Positions 8,649-17,656 of a stretch of DNA of 64,000 nucleotides are shown in pieces. Numbering within the stretch: position 1 is the stretch's first letter; each line of letters starts with the position of its first letter. The position numbers were made by a program, and so were the translations under genes. The stretch spans positions 1 through 64,000 of the forward strand of contig CANFOS010000019.1 in the NCBI GenBank assembly GCA_947448735.1. The letters are read 5' to 3'. The notes below the pieces were generated by a model. That model was not told the origin of the DNA, made no database searches, and saw only the letters and a list, made by a program, of their open reading frames with translations. Source of the stretch: Comamonadaceae bacterium (GTDB taxonomy: Bacteria; Pseudomonadota; Gammaproteobacteria; Burkholderiales; Burkholderiaceae_C).

Positions 8649-11012
8649 TTAGCGGCGCGGCTTTTTGCCTTGCTTGCGCCCGGCTTTCGACGTTTTGCCC
8701 GCAGCTTTTTTGGCGGCGGCTTTCAAGGCCTGGATGGGCGACGGCAGCAAGCCACCAGAGCCGCGCTCGGTGCGACTTGACGACGCTAAACCGGATGCGC
8801 CCGAACCTCGGCTTGGGCGATTCGCAGCAGCACCGCCTCGCCTGTTGCCCTTGCCATCACGGGACACGCCTCGCTCCTGTGCGGGCAACTCGCCTGTATG
8901 GCCGCCGGTCTTGTCTTTCATGGCGCGGTTGGTCACGGCCAGCAGCGCCTCGCCTTCATTGATCAACCTGAAATCAATCTTGCGGCCATCGAGGTCCACC
9001 CGGCTGACCTGCACCCGCACCCGCGTTCCAATGGCATAGCGAATCCCGGTGCGCTCGCCGCGAAGTTCCTGCTTGGCTTCGTCAAAGCGGAAATATTCAC
9101 CACCCAGTTCGGTGATGTGCACCAGCCCTTCCACATACATGGCGTCGAGCGTGACGAAAATGCCAAAGCCGGTCGCGGCAGTGACGACACCGCCAAATTC
9201 TTCGCCCAAGTGCTCGCGCATGTACTTGCATTTGAGCCAGGCTTCCACGTCGCGACTGGCCTCGTCGGCGCGGCGCTCGTTGGCACTGCAATGCAGGCCA
9301 GCGGCTTGCCAGGCCAGCTCGTCCACGCTGGCTTTTTTCGGTTTCTGTTCTGGGTCTTTCACCCTGGATGCGAGGCGCTTGGACAGTTTGGCTTCTGCCT
9401 CGCCCGGCGTCGGCAGGCTCGGCAGCTGGTATTTGGCCTTGTTCAGCACCGCTTTGATGACGCGGTGCACCAGCAGGTCCGGGTAGCGGCGAATCGGGCT
9501 GGTGAAGTGGGTGTAGGCCTCATAGGCCAGGCCAAAGTGGCCGCTGTTCATCGGCGTATAAATCGCCTGCTGCATGGAGCGCAGCAGCATTGAATGGATT
9601 TGCTGGGCGTCGGGTCGGTCTTTGGTGGCCTGGGCGATTTGCTGGAACTCGCCCGGTTTCGGGTCGTCACTGATCGTCATGCCAATGCCCGCGGCCTTGA
9701 GGTAGTTGCGCAGCATGTCCTTTTTCTCGGGCGTTGGGCCCTCGTGCACACGAAACAAACCCACATGTTTGCTGCTGGCAATAAAGTCCGCCGAGCACAC
9801 ATTGGCAGCCAGCATGGCCTCTTCAATCAGGCGGTGCGCCACGTTGCGGGTGCGTGGAATGATTTTTTCAATCCGGCCCGCCTCGTCGCATACGATTTGG
9901 GTTTCGGTGGTTTCAAAATCAACCGCGCCGCGAACGCCGCGCTCTTTTAAAAGCGCTTGATAGACATCATGCAAATCAAGCAGATGCGGCACCAGGCTCT
10001 TGCGCTGCGCCGCTTCTGGCCCACGGGTGTTGGCCAAAATTGCAGCGACTTCGGTGTAGGTAAAGCGAGCTTGGCTGAACATCACGGCCGGGTAAAACTG
10101 GTAGGCATGCACCTCGCCTTTGGCAGTCACCAGCATGTCGCACACCATGCACAGGCGCTCGACATTGGGGTTCAGAGAACACAAACCGTTCGATAGCTTT
10201 TCAGGCAGCATCGGGATGACACGGCGCGGAAAGTACACGCTGGTGGCACGGTCGTAAGCGTCAATGTCAATCGCACTGCCGGTTTCAACGTAGTGGCTCA
10301 CATCAGCGATGGCCACCAGCAAGCGCCACCCCTTGCCTCTCCCCACTTTGGCGGGTTCGCAATACACGGCATCGTCGAAGTCGCGCGCATCTTCACCGTC
10401 AATCGTGACCAGCGCGATGTCGGTCAAATCAATCCGGTTTTTCTTGTCTTGTGGTCGCACGGCATCGGGCAGCGTGCGAGCCAGCGCCAGCGCTTCGTCA
10501 CTGAACTCATGCGGCACGCCATATTTGCGCACCGCAATTTCAATTTCCATGCCTGGGTCGTCAATTTCGCCAAGCACTTCCTTCACGCGGCCCACGGGCT
10601 GACCAAACAGCGCAGGCGGCTCGGTCAGCTGCACCACCACCACCTGGCCAGTCTTGGCCGAACCGATGGCCCCCTTGGGGATCAGCACATCCTGGCCATA
10701 GCGCTTGTCTTCAGGCGCAACCAGCCAGACACCGCTTTCTTGCAGCAGGCGGCCGATGATGGGGTTGGGCGAGCGTTCAATGATCTCGGTGACACGGCCT
10801 TCGGGTCGGTTTTTGCGGTCGTGGCGGACGATGCGCGCCTTGACTCGGTCTTTGTGTAGAACGGCACGCATCTCATTGGGCGGCAAATAGATATCGGCTT
10901 CCCCGTCGTCGCGTTGCACAAAGCCGTGGCCGTCACGGTGGCCAGAAACGGTGCCCTCGAACTCTGCGAGGAGGCCAGACGCTGAGCTGGCACTGTGTTG
11001 AGTTGTTTTAAT
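8649..11012 (-). CDS. rnr: Ribonuclease R, probable ATT start
   Basis: RNase R-type 3'-5' exoribonuclease that degrades structured RNA. The first conventional start is GTG 10919 (756 residues), but in-frame codons upstream read GLLAEFEGTVSGHRDGHGFV, the first strand of the N-terminal cold-shock domain. No ATG, GTG or TTG exists before an in-frame TAA at 11031-11033, so ATT 11010-11012 (MKTTQHSASS...) with an upstream AAGAGA is my preferred start, giving 787 residues. The RNB domain shows DFDDAVYC and the HFTSPIRRYPDLLVHR signature. S1 follows, then a Ser/Gly/Lys/Arg-rich tail ending KAGRKQGKKPRR. The N-terminal winged-helix of E. coli RNase R is absent. Confidence 0.9.
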   Translation of the reverse strand: MKTTQHSASSASGLLAEFEGTVSGHRDGHGFVQRDDGEADIYLPPNEMRAVLHKDRVKARIVRHDRKNRPEGRVTEIIERSPNPIIGRLLQESGVWLVAPEDKRYGQDVLIPKGAIGSAKTGQVVVVQLTEPPALFGQPVGRVKEVLGEIDDPGMEIEIAVRKYGVPHEFSDEALALARTLPDAVRPQDKKNRIDLTDIALVTIDGEDARDFDDAVYCEPAKVGRGKGWRLLVAIADVSHYVETGSAIDIDAYDRATSVYFPRRVIPMLPEKLSNGLCSLNPNVERLCMVCDMLVTAKGEVHAYQFYPAVMFSQARFTYTEVAAILANTRGPEAAQRKSLVPHLLDLHDVYQALLKERGVRGAVDFETTETQIVCDEAGRIEKIIPRTRNVAHRLIEEAMLAANVCSADFIASSKHVGLFRVHEGPTPEKKDMLRNYLKAAGIGMTISDDPKPGEFQQIAQATKDRPDAQQIHSMLLRSMQQAIYTPMNSGHFGLAYEAYTHFTSPIRRYPDLLVHRVIKAVLNKAKYQLPSLPTPGEAEAKLSKRLASRVKDPEQKPKKASVDELAWQAAGLHCSANERRADEASRDVEAWLKCKYMREHLGEEFGGVVTAATGFGIFVTLDAMYVEGLVHITELGGEYFRFDEAKQELRGERTGIRYAIGTRVRVQVSRVDLDGRKIDFRLINEGEALLAVTNRAMKDKTGGHTGELPAQERGVSRDGKGNRRGGAAANRPSRGSGASGLASSSRTERGSGGLLPSPIQALKAAAKKAAGKTSKAGRKQGKKPRR

Positions 11013-11135
11013 AAAAAGTCTCTTTAAAAGTTACGACGGATGTCTTTTCAACGGTCCAAGCGGAAAGTATGCCGCTTAAATATTTCAATCTGTGGGTCAA
11101 AGACCCACCTTGAATAATGGTACACTCACAGGCTT

Positions 11136-11220
11136 GCCCGGGTGGCGGAATTGGTAGACGCGCACGGTTCAGGTCCGTGTATCGCAAGATGTGGAGATTC
11201 GAGTTCTCTCCCGGGCACCA
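11136..11220 (+). tRNA. tRNA-Leu(CAG)
   Basis: An 85-nt tRNA with encoded CCA. The acceptor stem is GCCCGGG/CCCGGGC and the D-arm reads GGCGGAATTGGTAGACGC, typical of class II Leu tRNAs. The anticodon stem CACGG/CCGTG encloses TTCAGGT, so the anticodon is CAG. A short variable arm and a GAGATTCGAGTTCTCTC T-arm follow. It is divergent from rnr. Confidence 0.96.
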
Positions 11221-11258
11221 AAAATAGTTTTGTTGGTTTATTTTTCAAAATCATCACA

Positions 11259-11288
11259 AAAAGCCGCTGCGATCCAGTGGCTTTTTTG
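11259..11288 (+). terminator. Rho-independent terminator after tRNA-Leu
   Basis: The inverted repeat AAAAAGCCGCTG / CAGTGGCTTTTTT with a 5-nt loop is followed by a T run, 38 bp after the tRNA. It could also serve the convergent rimO gene, which ends at 11309. Confidence 0.75.
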
Positions 11289-11308
11289 TTGCCTGAACGG
11301 TTTTGAAG

Positions 11309-12718
11309 TCAATATGGAACGGCGATCAGGTCATGCCCCTGAACGCCCACAATCCGCGCCTTGGTGAACTCCCCCACCCTCAGGGTTTTACTGATTTTTT
11401 CGGGCGCCAGCAGCCTGACCACACCGTCAATCTCGGGCGCATCGGCATACGTTCGACCCACACCGCCCTTGCGACCCAAGGCCGGGGCAGAATCGACCAG
11501 CACCTGCATGGTTGCACCGACACGGCTTTGCAGTTTTTGGCTGGACACAGCCTCAGCCACCGCCATGAAGCGGGCGCGGCGCTCTTCGCGTACCTCGATC
11601 GGCAGCATACCTTCAAGATCGTTGGCCGTTGCACCCGCGACCGCGCTGTAAGCAAAGCAGCCCGCACGGTCAATTTTGGCTTCCTGCATGAAGTCGAGCA
11701 GGTGCTCGAACTCGCTTTCGGTCTCGCCTGGAAAGCCTGCAATAAAGGTGCTGCGAATCACGATCTCAGGGCAAATCTCGCGCCAGCGCGCAATGCGCTC
11801 CAGATTTTTTTCACCGCTGGCGGGCCGCTTCATGCGCTTTAAAACATCCGGGTGGCTGTGCTGCAAAGGCACATCCAGATACGGCAGCACCTGGCCCGTG
11901 GCCATCAGCGGCAGTACGTCGTCAACACTGGGGTAGGGGTACACATAGTGCAGCCGCACCCAGGCGCCGTAGGGCTCGGCAATCTCGCCGAGCGTTTGAA
12001 CCAATTCCAGCATGCGGGTTTTGATTGGCTTGCCATCAAAAAAGCCTGTCCGGTACTTCACATCCACCCCGTAAGCTGAGGTGTCCTGGCTGATGACCAA
12101 CAGCTCTTTGACGCCGCCTTCAAAAAGCGCACGGGCTTCAACCAGCACATCACCAATGGGGCGCGACACCAAATCTCCGCGCATCGACGGAATGATGCAA
12201 AACGTGCAGCGGTGGTTGCAGCCTTCGCTGATTTTCAGATACGCATAGTGGCGCGGCGTGAGCTTGATGCCTGCCACACCAAATGAATTGGGCACCAGAT
12301 CCACAAACGGGTCGTGCGGCTTGGGCAGGTTCAAGTGCACCGCATCCATCACTTCCTGCGTGGCGTGCGGACCGGTCACGGCCAGCACGCTGGGGTGCAT
12401 TTGCCGCACCATGTTGCCGCCGTCCTCGCCGGCTTTGGCGCCCAGGCAACCCGTCACAATCACCCGGCCATTGGCGGCAAGCGCTTCTCCAATCGTGTCC
12501 AGGCTTTCCTTGACGGCATCGTCAATAAAGCCGCAGGTGTTGACGATGACGAGATCTGCACCTTCAAATGTTTTGGAGGTCTGGTACCCTTCGGCGCTCA
12601 GCTGCGTGAGGATCAGTTCTGAGTCGGTCAGTGCTTTGGGGCAGCCAAGGCTGACAAAGCCAACGCGTGGGGCAGCTTGACGGGTGGTGGGTGTGGGGGG
12701 GGAGATAACTTCGCTCAT
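11309..12718 (-). CDS. rimO: Ribosomal protein S12 methylthiotransferase RimO
   Basis: Radical-SAM methylthiotransferase of 469 residues that adds a methylthio group to the conserved Asp of ribosomal protein S12. The N-terminal UPF0004 domain reads [17 protein letters not shown] (cluster Cys near residue 25) with further Cys in [12 protein letters not shown] and VTGCLGAK. The radical-SAM motif is [18 protein letters not shown] near residues 165-182. The C-terminal TRAM domain ends [19 protein letters not shown] and the absence of MiaB-type motifs point to RimO rather than MiaB. It is 28 bp downstream of phaR on the same strand. Confidence 0.94.
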   Translation of the reverse strand: MSEVISPPTPTTRQAAPRVGFVSLGCPKALTDSELILTQLSAEGYQTSKTFEGADLVIVNTCGFIDDAVKESLDTIGEALAANGRVIVTGCLGAKAGEDGGNMVRQMHPSVLAVTGPHATQEVMDAVHLNLPKPHDPFVDLVPNSFGVAGIKLTPRHYAYLKISEGCNHRCTFCIIPSMRGDLVSRPIGDVLVEARALFEGGVKELLVISQDTSAYGVDVKYRTGFFDGKPIKTRMLELVQTLGEIAEPYGAWVRLHYVYPYPSVDDVLPLMATGQVLPYLDVPLQHSHPDVLKRMKRPASGEKNLERIARWREICPEIVIRSTFIAGFPGETESEFEHLLDFMQEAKIDRAGCFAYSAVAGATANDLEGMLPIEVREERRARFMAVAEAVSSQKLQSRVGATMQVLVDSAPALGRKGGVGRTYADAPEIDGVVRLLAPEKISKTLRVGEFTKARIVGVQGHDLIAVPY

Positions 12719-12746
12719 GGCTCCATTGTCTCAGAGCCTAACGGTA

Positions 12747-13295
12747 TCAGCGTTTGAGACCCAGCGCGCTCAACATCTGCTCGCTTTGCTTTTGCATCTG
12801 CTCTTGCATTTGCGTGAACGCGCTTTTGGACTGCTCCACATAACTGCCCATCATCCCCTTCATCAGGGGTGACTGCAGGTTCATCAGCTTGGCCCAACTC
12901 TCAGGACTCATCCCCTTGGCCTGTTCGGCCATTTTGACCTGCAAGTCCATGAAGCCTTGCACGTTTTTCTCAAGGTAGGCACCCATAAAGCTTTGCATGG
13001 CGTTGCCGTAAAACCGGATGATGTTGGCGAGCACCGCTTCAGTGAACATCGGTGCACCGCCCGACTCTTCTTCAAGAATGATTTGCAGCAGGATGCTGCG
13101 CGTCAAGTCGTCATTGGTTTTGGCGTCCACCACGGCAAAAGGTGCGTTGTCCATCACAAGTTGCCGCACGTCTGTCAGTGTGATGTAGGCAGAGGTTTCA
13201 GTGTCGTACAGCCGCCGATTCGGGTATTTTTTGATAACCCGGCCCTGTCCAGGCGGCTCGGTTGGGGAATTAAGAGAGGCTTTGGTTTTTGACAC
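12747..13295 (-). CDS. phaR: Polyhydroxyalkanoate synthesis repressor PhaR
   Basis: PhaR, 182 residues from GTG 13295, which has GGGA 7 nt upstream. The frame stays open further, through the upstream tRNA-Val, but that part is not protein-like, so the GTG is chosen. The DNA-binding domain reads RVIKKYPNRRLYDTETSAYITLTDVRQLV, the family's hallmark, followed by two PHB-accumulation regulatory segments (FTEAVLANIIRFYGNAMQ... FMGAYLEKN). The C-terminus is Gln/Met-rich and probably coiled-coil. Known members bind PHB granules and repress phasin genes when polymer is absent. BdhA encoded at 16.9 kb fits a PHB-cycling host. Confidence 0.93.
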   Translation of the reverse strand: MSKTKASLNSPTEPPGQGRVIKKYPNRRLYDTETSAYITLTDVRQLVMDNAPFAVVDAKTNDDLTRSILLQIILEEESGGAPMFTEAVLANIIRFYGNAMQSFMGAYLEKNVQGFMDLQVKMAEQAKGMSPESWAKLMNLQSPLMKGMMGSYVEQSKSAFTQMQEQMQKQSEQMLSALGLKR

Positions 13296-13438
13296 TGAAC
13301 ATTCCCGTGGGTGAATCACCACATCAGCCGCCAGCAGGATGGCTTGTGCGTATGAAGATTCTAAGTAAATTTGCCAATGATGAGGATATGCCCAATCTCT
13401 GTGTTTACCCTGCATTGAGGGAAACCGAAGCAGAAGAT

Positions 13439-13515
13439 TGGTAGGCGCAATTGGACTCGAACCAACGACCCCCACCATGTCAAGGTGGTGCTCTAACCAG
13501 CTGAGCTATGCGCCT
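13439..13515 (-). tRNA. tRNA-Val(GAC)
   Basis: A 77-nt tRNA with encoded CCA. Read on the minus strand it has acceptor AGGCGCA/TGCGCCT, D-arm AGCTCAGCTGGTTAGAGC, anticodon stem CCACC/GGTGG around TTGACAT (anticodon GAC), and T-arm GTTGGTTCGAGTCCAAT. It lies 26 bp downstream of relA on the same strand. Confidence 0.96.
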
Positions 13516-13541
13516 GAAGTCTAGCCTCGCAGTATAGCAGA

Positions 13542-15767
13542 TCACTTTCTGCGCGCCGACCGCACCCCTGCCACCCCGGCCACCAGGCCCAGCACCTGCT
13601 TGAGCCGCCCTGACTGCGCGACCTCTACCGTGAACGTCATCCAGGCGGTGCCGCCCCCTCTGCTTCCAGATTTGTCTTTCACCGATTGCGTTTGCACCCC
13701 AATCACGTTCATTTTCTCTTTGGCAAACACCTCTGAAATATCGCGCAAAAGGCCTTGCCTGTCCGATGCTTCAATCGCCACATCAACCGGGTAGGCTGCG
13801 CCTTCAGCGTTTTTGGGCGCGTTCCACTCGACCTCAATGACCCGGTCGGGGCTGCCATGGGCCATGTTGTGAAAGTTGCTGCAATCGCTGCGGTGCACGC
13901 TCACGCCTTTGCCCTTGGTCACAAAGCCCAAAATATCGTCAGGTGGTGCCGGCTTGCAGCACTTGGCCAATTGCGTCAACAGCGACCCCATGCCAACCAC
14001 CAGCACGCCGCCGTTGTTGGCCTTGGGCGCCAGCCGTGGTTTTTTGGCCAGCACATAGTCGTCTTGCGTGGGCGCGGGCTCTGGCGGCTTGAGCATGTTT
14101 TCAATCGTGCGCAGGCTCAGCTCGTCTTTACCCACCACTTCAAACAAATCGTCCGCCGCCTTAAAGCCAAGCTGCGACGCCAGGTCGTCCAGCTTCACGG
14201 CGGTTTTGCCTTCGCGCTGCAACAGCTTTTCAACCGCCTCACGCCCTTTGGCGATGGTTTGCGCCATCTCCAGGGCGTTAAACCAGGCGCGTACTTTTGA
14301 CTTGGCGCGATGGCTGCTTAAAAAGCCCAGTTCGGGGTTGAGCCAGTCACGCGACGGCCCGCCCTCTTTGACGGTGATGACTTCTACCGTTTGGCCGTTC
14401 TGCAAGGGCGAGTTCAGCGGCACCATCGCCCCGTCAATGCGTGCTCCACGGCAGCGGTGGCCCACATTGGTGTGCACACTGTAGGCAAAGTCAACAGCCG
14501 TTGCGCCTTGGGGCAGCTCGACAACGGCAGCGTCTGGGGTCAGCACATAAATCCGGTCTTCAAACAGGCCGGGTTGGTCTGGGTTTGAACCGCCTGACAG
14601 GTCACGCTCCCAGGCCAGCAACTGCCTGAGCACCGCTATTTTTGCGTCGTATTCGCTGCTGGCCGACACGCCCGCGTAACCCTTGGTACCCGCCTCTTTG
14701 TAAGCCCAGTGCGCGGCCACGCCATGCTCGGCATGGTCATGCATGGCTTGTGTGCGGATTTGAATTTCTACCGCCCTTCCCTCGGCATCCCGCACCACGG
14801 TGTGGAGCGACTGGTAGCCGTTTGATTTGGGCTTGGCAATGTAGTCGTCAAACTCGCCCTCCATCGGCGCAAAGCGTGAATGTACAAAGCTGAGCGCTGC
14901 GTAGCATCCGTTCGTGTCTGCCGCAATCACCCGCAGCGCACGAATGTCAAACACCTGGTCAAACCCAAGAGATTTACCGCGCATTTTTTTAACAATGCTG
15001 TAGATGTGCTTGGGCCGGCCCTGCACCAGCGCTGCCACGCCGCTTTTGTTCAGATCATGCTCCAGGTCAGCGCGCAGGCCTTCCATGAATTGCTCGCGCT
15101 CCACGCGTTTTTCATCCAGCAGCTGTGCGGTTTTTTTGTAGGTGTCGGGTTCCAAAAAACGAAAGGCCAAGTCTTCCATTTCCCATTTAATTTGCCAGAT
15201 GCCCAGGCGGTTGGCCAGCGGCGCAAAAACATGCAGTGACTCGTGCGCCAGCGCGGCTGAAGCAGTTTGCCGCGTTAAGGCGCAATAGCGCAGCGTTTGC
15301 AGACGTGATGCCAGCCGCAGCATGACCACCCGCAAGTCGCGCGAGAAAGCCAGCAGCATTTTTCGCACCGTCTCGAGTTGCGCTTTAGGGTCGTTGTCCA
15401 ACTGCGCATTCGCCTTCGCTGAGCGTGCCTGCTGCTGCACGTTGACCAGCTTGGTAGTCTCCAGTGCCAGCTCGGCATAGTGCACGCCAAAGGCTTTGGT
15501 AATCACCTCCAAAGGCTTGGTCAGGTGCTGACAGGCATACACCAGATAAGTGGCGGCCTGCATCGCCTCAGACCCGCCAATCCCCTTCAATATCGCGGCA
15601 ACAGCATCGGCATGCACCAGCGTGTTTTCACCTGTGTCCAGCGTCTCACTGGCAATCAGTGGCTCGGCAAAGGCGCGCGCCCGTCTCAGCGCCTGAGGTT
15701 GGTCGGGCAGACTGCTGGCCGTGGCGTTGACGATTTGCGCACTAGCGGCGGGCGCATGGCTTTTCAT
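13542..15767 (-). CDS. relA: (p)ppGpp synthetase RelA
   Basis: Long RelA/SpoT homologue, 741 residues, making (p)ppGpp during amino-acid starvation on the ribosome. The N-terminal region lacks the HD pair needed for hydrolysis (it reads LVHADAVAAILKGIGGSEAM where active hydrolases have HD). The synthetase carries EFDDYIAKPKSNGYQSLHT at 305-323. Its EXDD motif is characteristic of monofunctional RelA, whereas bifunctional SpoT/Rel has RXKD. A TGS domain (RIYVLTPDAAVVELPQGATAVDFAYSVHT) and a C-terminal ACT-like domain follow. The assignment to RelA rather than SpoT rests on these two observations. Confidence 0.94.
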   Translation of the reverse strand: MKSHAPAASAQIVNATASSLPDQPQALRRARAFAEPLIASETLDTGENTLVHADAVAAILKGIGGSEAMQAATYLVYACQHLTKPLEVITKAFGVHYAELALETTKLVNVQQQARSAKANAQLDNDPKAQLETVRKMLLAFSRDLRVVMLRLASRLQTLRYCALTRQTASAALAHESLHVFAPLANRLGIWQIKWEMEDLAFRFLEPDTYKKTAQLLDEKRVEREQFMEGLRADLEHDLNKSGVAALVQGRPKHIYSIVKKMRGKSLGFDQVFDIRALRVIAADTNGCYAALSFVHSRFAPMEGEFDDYIAKPKSNGYQSLHTVVRDAEGRAVEIQIRTQAMHDHAEHGVAAHWAYKEAGTKGYAGVSASSEYDAKIAVLRQLLAWERDLSGGSNPDQPGLFEDRIYVLTPDAAVVELPQGATAVDFAYSVHTNVGHRCRGARIDGAMVPLNSPLQNGQTVEVITVKEGGPSRDWLNPELGFLSSHRAKSKVRAWFNALEMAQTIAKGREAVEKLLQREGKTAVKLDDLASQLGFKAADDLFEVVGKDELSLRTIENMLKPPEPAPTQDDYVLAKKPRLAPKANNGGVLVVGMGSLLTQLAKCCKPAPPDDILGFVTKGKGVSVHRSDCSNFHNMAHGSPDRVIEVEWNAPKNAEGAAYPVDVAIEASDRQGLLRDISEVFAKEKMNVIGVQTQSVKDKSGSRGGGTAWMTFTVEVAQSGRLKQVLGLVAGVAGVRSARRK

Positions 15768-15785
15768 ACGGTTGTCGCTAAGCTT

Positions 15786-16793
15786 TCAGCCCAGCAAAAA
15801 GCCTGCAACAGCGGCCAGCTGATTGGCGGCGACAACCGTTGGCGCATGACCCACACCGGCAAACTCAACCAGCCTGGCTTTTGGCCCGCGCTGGCCCATC
15901 GCCTGAGCGGTGGCCGGGCTGAGCAAGTCAGAATCAGCACCGCGCAGCAGCAAGGTTTGCGCGCTGATGTTGTCATACAGCTGCCACAGCGTTTTTTCGC
16001 CTTGCAGGGTGGACGCTTCGCTGGCCTGCTTGAAAGGCACAGCCAGAGCCGGGTCGTAATGCAGGCGCAGTTTGCCCGGCGCATCGGGCACCGGCCGCAG
16101 CATGGGTCGCGACAGCGCCAGCCACTGCTCAGGCGTGTGCGGACCAAAGCCTTTTGAAATCGCCCACATCGCGTCGGCCGCCTGTTGCACCGAATCAAAG
16201 GTGATGGGCACACCCAAATAGGTGCCAATCCGCACAATCGACAGCCATTCAATCGCCGGGCCAACGTCGTTGAGCACCAGTTTATGAACGGAAACCGGAA
16301 GTGAAAAAAACTCAGCCCCCACGCTTGCCGCTTCGCGTGCTGCGCTGCCCCCCGAGGGGGCCTTCGCCTCTTGGGGCAGCCCGGCGCTGCTCAAACCCGC
16401 CTGCCCACAAACCACCAACCCAATCAAACCACCCATGCTGGTGCCAAACCAGTCCAGCGTGGTGATGGCAGCCTGGGCATGCAACTGCGCCAGCAGCGCC
16501 AGCATGTCGGCGGCGTAGGTCGGTATCTGGTAGCCCATCGGGTCTTTCAGCCAATCGCTTTCGCCGCGCCCCACCACATCCGGGCAAATCACGCGAATCT
16601 CGCCTTGGGCGGCTTCCACCAGGTGGGCTGCCAGCACGTCAAAGTCACGCCCTTGGCGCGACAGGCCGTGCACGCACAGCACCACATGCGCCGCCTTGGG
16701 GTTACCCCACTGCCAATACGCCATGCGGTGGCCACCTGCGGTAGAGGGGCATTGAACGTATTGAAGGCTGGGCTGCAAATCAGGGGAGGTCAT
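15786..16793 (-). CDS. Alpha/beta hydrolase with a repeat-encoded insert
   Basis: Alpha/beta-hydrolase-fold protein of 335 residues. The oxyanion-hole region reads VVLCVHGLSRQGRDFD near residue 38. The nucleophile elbow is FGTSMGGLIGLVV near residue 117, an Asp lies in LLRGADSDLLS and the catalytic His in GVGHAPTV near 312. Substrate unknown; esterase or thioesterase activity is possible. About 30 residues just after the elbow (AGLPQEAKAPSGGSAAREAA and onward) are encoded by a GC-rich interspersed repeat and look like an insertion between the elbow helix and VHKLVLNDVGPAIEW. It is 18 bp downstream of the relA start, on the same strand. Confidence 0.8.
   Translation of the reverse strand: MTSPDLQPSLQYVQCPSTAGGHRMAYWQWGNPKAAHVVLCVHGLSRQGRDFDVLAAHLVEAAQGEIRVICPDVVGRGESDWLKDPMGYQIPTYAADMLALLAQLHAQAAITTLDWFGTSMGGLIGLVVCGQAGLSSAGLPQEAKAPSGGSAAREAASVGAEFFSLPVSVHKLVLNDVGPAIEWLSIVRIGTYLGVPITFDSVQQAADAMWAISKGFGPHTPEQWLALSRPMLRPVPDAPGKLRLHYDPALAVPFKQASEASTLQGEKTLWQLYDNISAQTLLLRGADSDLLSPATAQAMGQRGPKARLVEFAGVGHAPTVVAANQLAAVAGFLLG
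16317..16391 (-). repeat. GC-rich interspersed repeat, family 2 (in hydrolase gene)
   Basis: Plus-strand text runs CCCCCACGCTTGCCGCTTCG, TGCCCCCCGAGGGGGCC and CTTGGGGCAGCCCGGCG. The same string, with few changes, recurs at 28527-28597. It contains a CCCCCGAGGGGG palindrome. Here it is translated in frame inside the alpha/beta hydrolase. Confidence 0.75.
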
Positions 16794-16861
16794 GTTTTAG
16801 GCTTGGTAAAAACTTGATAATGGCTTGTCGGCTCATTCAATCATACGGAGAAACGCACATC

Positions 16862-17656
16862 ATGCTCAAAGGTAAAACAGCACTCGTGACAGGTTCAACC
16901 AGCGGCATCGGCCTGGGCATCGCCAAGGCACTGGCAGCACAAGGCGCCAACATCGTCATGAACGGCTTCGGCGATGTGGCTGCACCCAAGGCTGAAATTG
17001 CGGCGGCAGGTGCGTCTTATGGGGTGAAAGTGGTGCACCACAAAGCCGACATGAGCAAGCCCAGCGAGATCGCTGACATGATGGCCTATGCCGCCGCCGA
17101 GTTTGGCCAGGTCGATGTTCTGGTCAACAACGCAGGCATTCAGCACGTGGCACGCATCGAGAACTTCCCGGTCGACAAGTGGGACGCCATCATTGCCATC
17201 AATTTGTCCAGCGCCTTTCACGCCACCCGCCTGGCCCTGCCCGCCATGCAGGCGGCCAACGGCGGCAAGGGCTGGGGCCGCATCATCAACGTGGCATCGG
17301 CCCACGGGCTGGTGGCCTCGGCTGAAAAGTCAGCCTACGTCGCCTCCAAACACGCCATCGTCGGCCTGACCAAAGTCACCGCGCTGGAAAACGCCAAAAG
17401 CGGCGTGACCTGCAACGCCATCTGCCCCGGCTGGGTGCTGACGCCGCTGGTGCAAAAGCAACTCGACGACCGCGCCAAAGCAGGCAACATGACCATGGAA
17501 GCCGCCACCACCCAACTGCTGAGTGAAAAAGAGCCCTCTTTGCAGTTCACCACCCCGGAAGAGCTGGGCGCACTGGCGGTATTTTTCTGCTCCCCCGCCG
17601 GTAATAACGTGCGCGGCGTGGCCTGGAACATGGATGGTGGGTGGGTGGCGCAGTAA
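16862..17656 (+). CDS. bdhA: 3-hydroxybutyrate dehydrogenase
   Basis: Short-chain dehydrogenase of 264 residues that oxidises D-3-hydroxybutyrate to acetoacetate with NAD+, the step after PHB depolymerisation. ATG 16862 is chosen because of a GGAG box about 11 nt upstream and the family N-terminus MLKGKTALVTGSTSGIGLGIAKAL. The nucleotide-binding TGSTSGIG, the LVNNAGIQHV motif, and the Tyr-Lys pair in SAYVASKHAIVGL are intact. ICPGWVLTPLVQKQ and CSPAGNNVRGVAWNMDGGW are typical of bacterial 3-HB dehydrogenases. A decayed second copy of the 3' end lies 140 bp downstream. Confidence 0.92.
   Translation: MLKGKTALVTGSTSGIGLGIAKALAAQGANIVMNGFGDVAAPKAEIAAAGASYGVKVVHHKADMSKPSEIADMMAYAAAEFGQVDVLVNNAGIQHVARIENFPVDKWDAIIAINLSSAFHATRLALPAMQAANGGKGWGRIINVASAHGLVASAEKSAYVASKHAIVGLTKVTALENAKSGVTCNAICPGWVLTPLVQKQLDDRAKAGNMTMEAATTQLLSEKEPSLQFTTPEELGALAVFFCSPAGNNVRGVAWNMDGGWVAQ

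Noticed and set aside
8898..9593. 231-codon plus-strand frame opposite rnr
   Set aside because: Antisense to the conserved RNB/S1 region; no ribosome site or similarity.
11092..11108. GTGGGTC-AAA-GACCCAC hairpin as terminator between rnr and tRNA-Leu
   Set aside because: The stem is perfect, but there is no T run and it lies in a divergent gap; it may be an operator, but nothing supports a specific role.
13296..13478. Extended start of phaR over tRNA-Val
   Set aside because: It would cover the tRNA gene and lacks family similarity; GTG 13295 has a good ribosome site.
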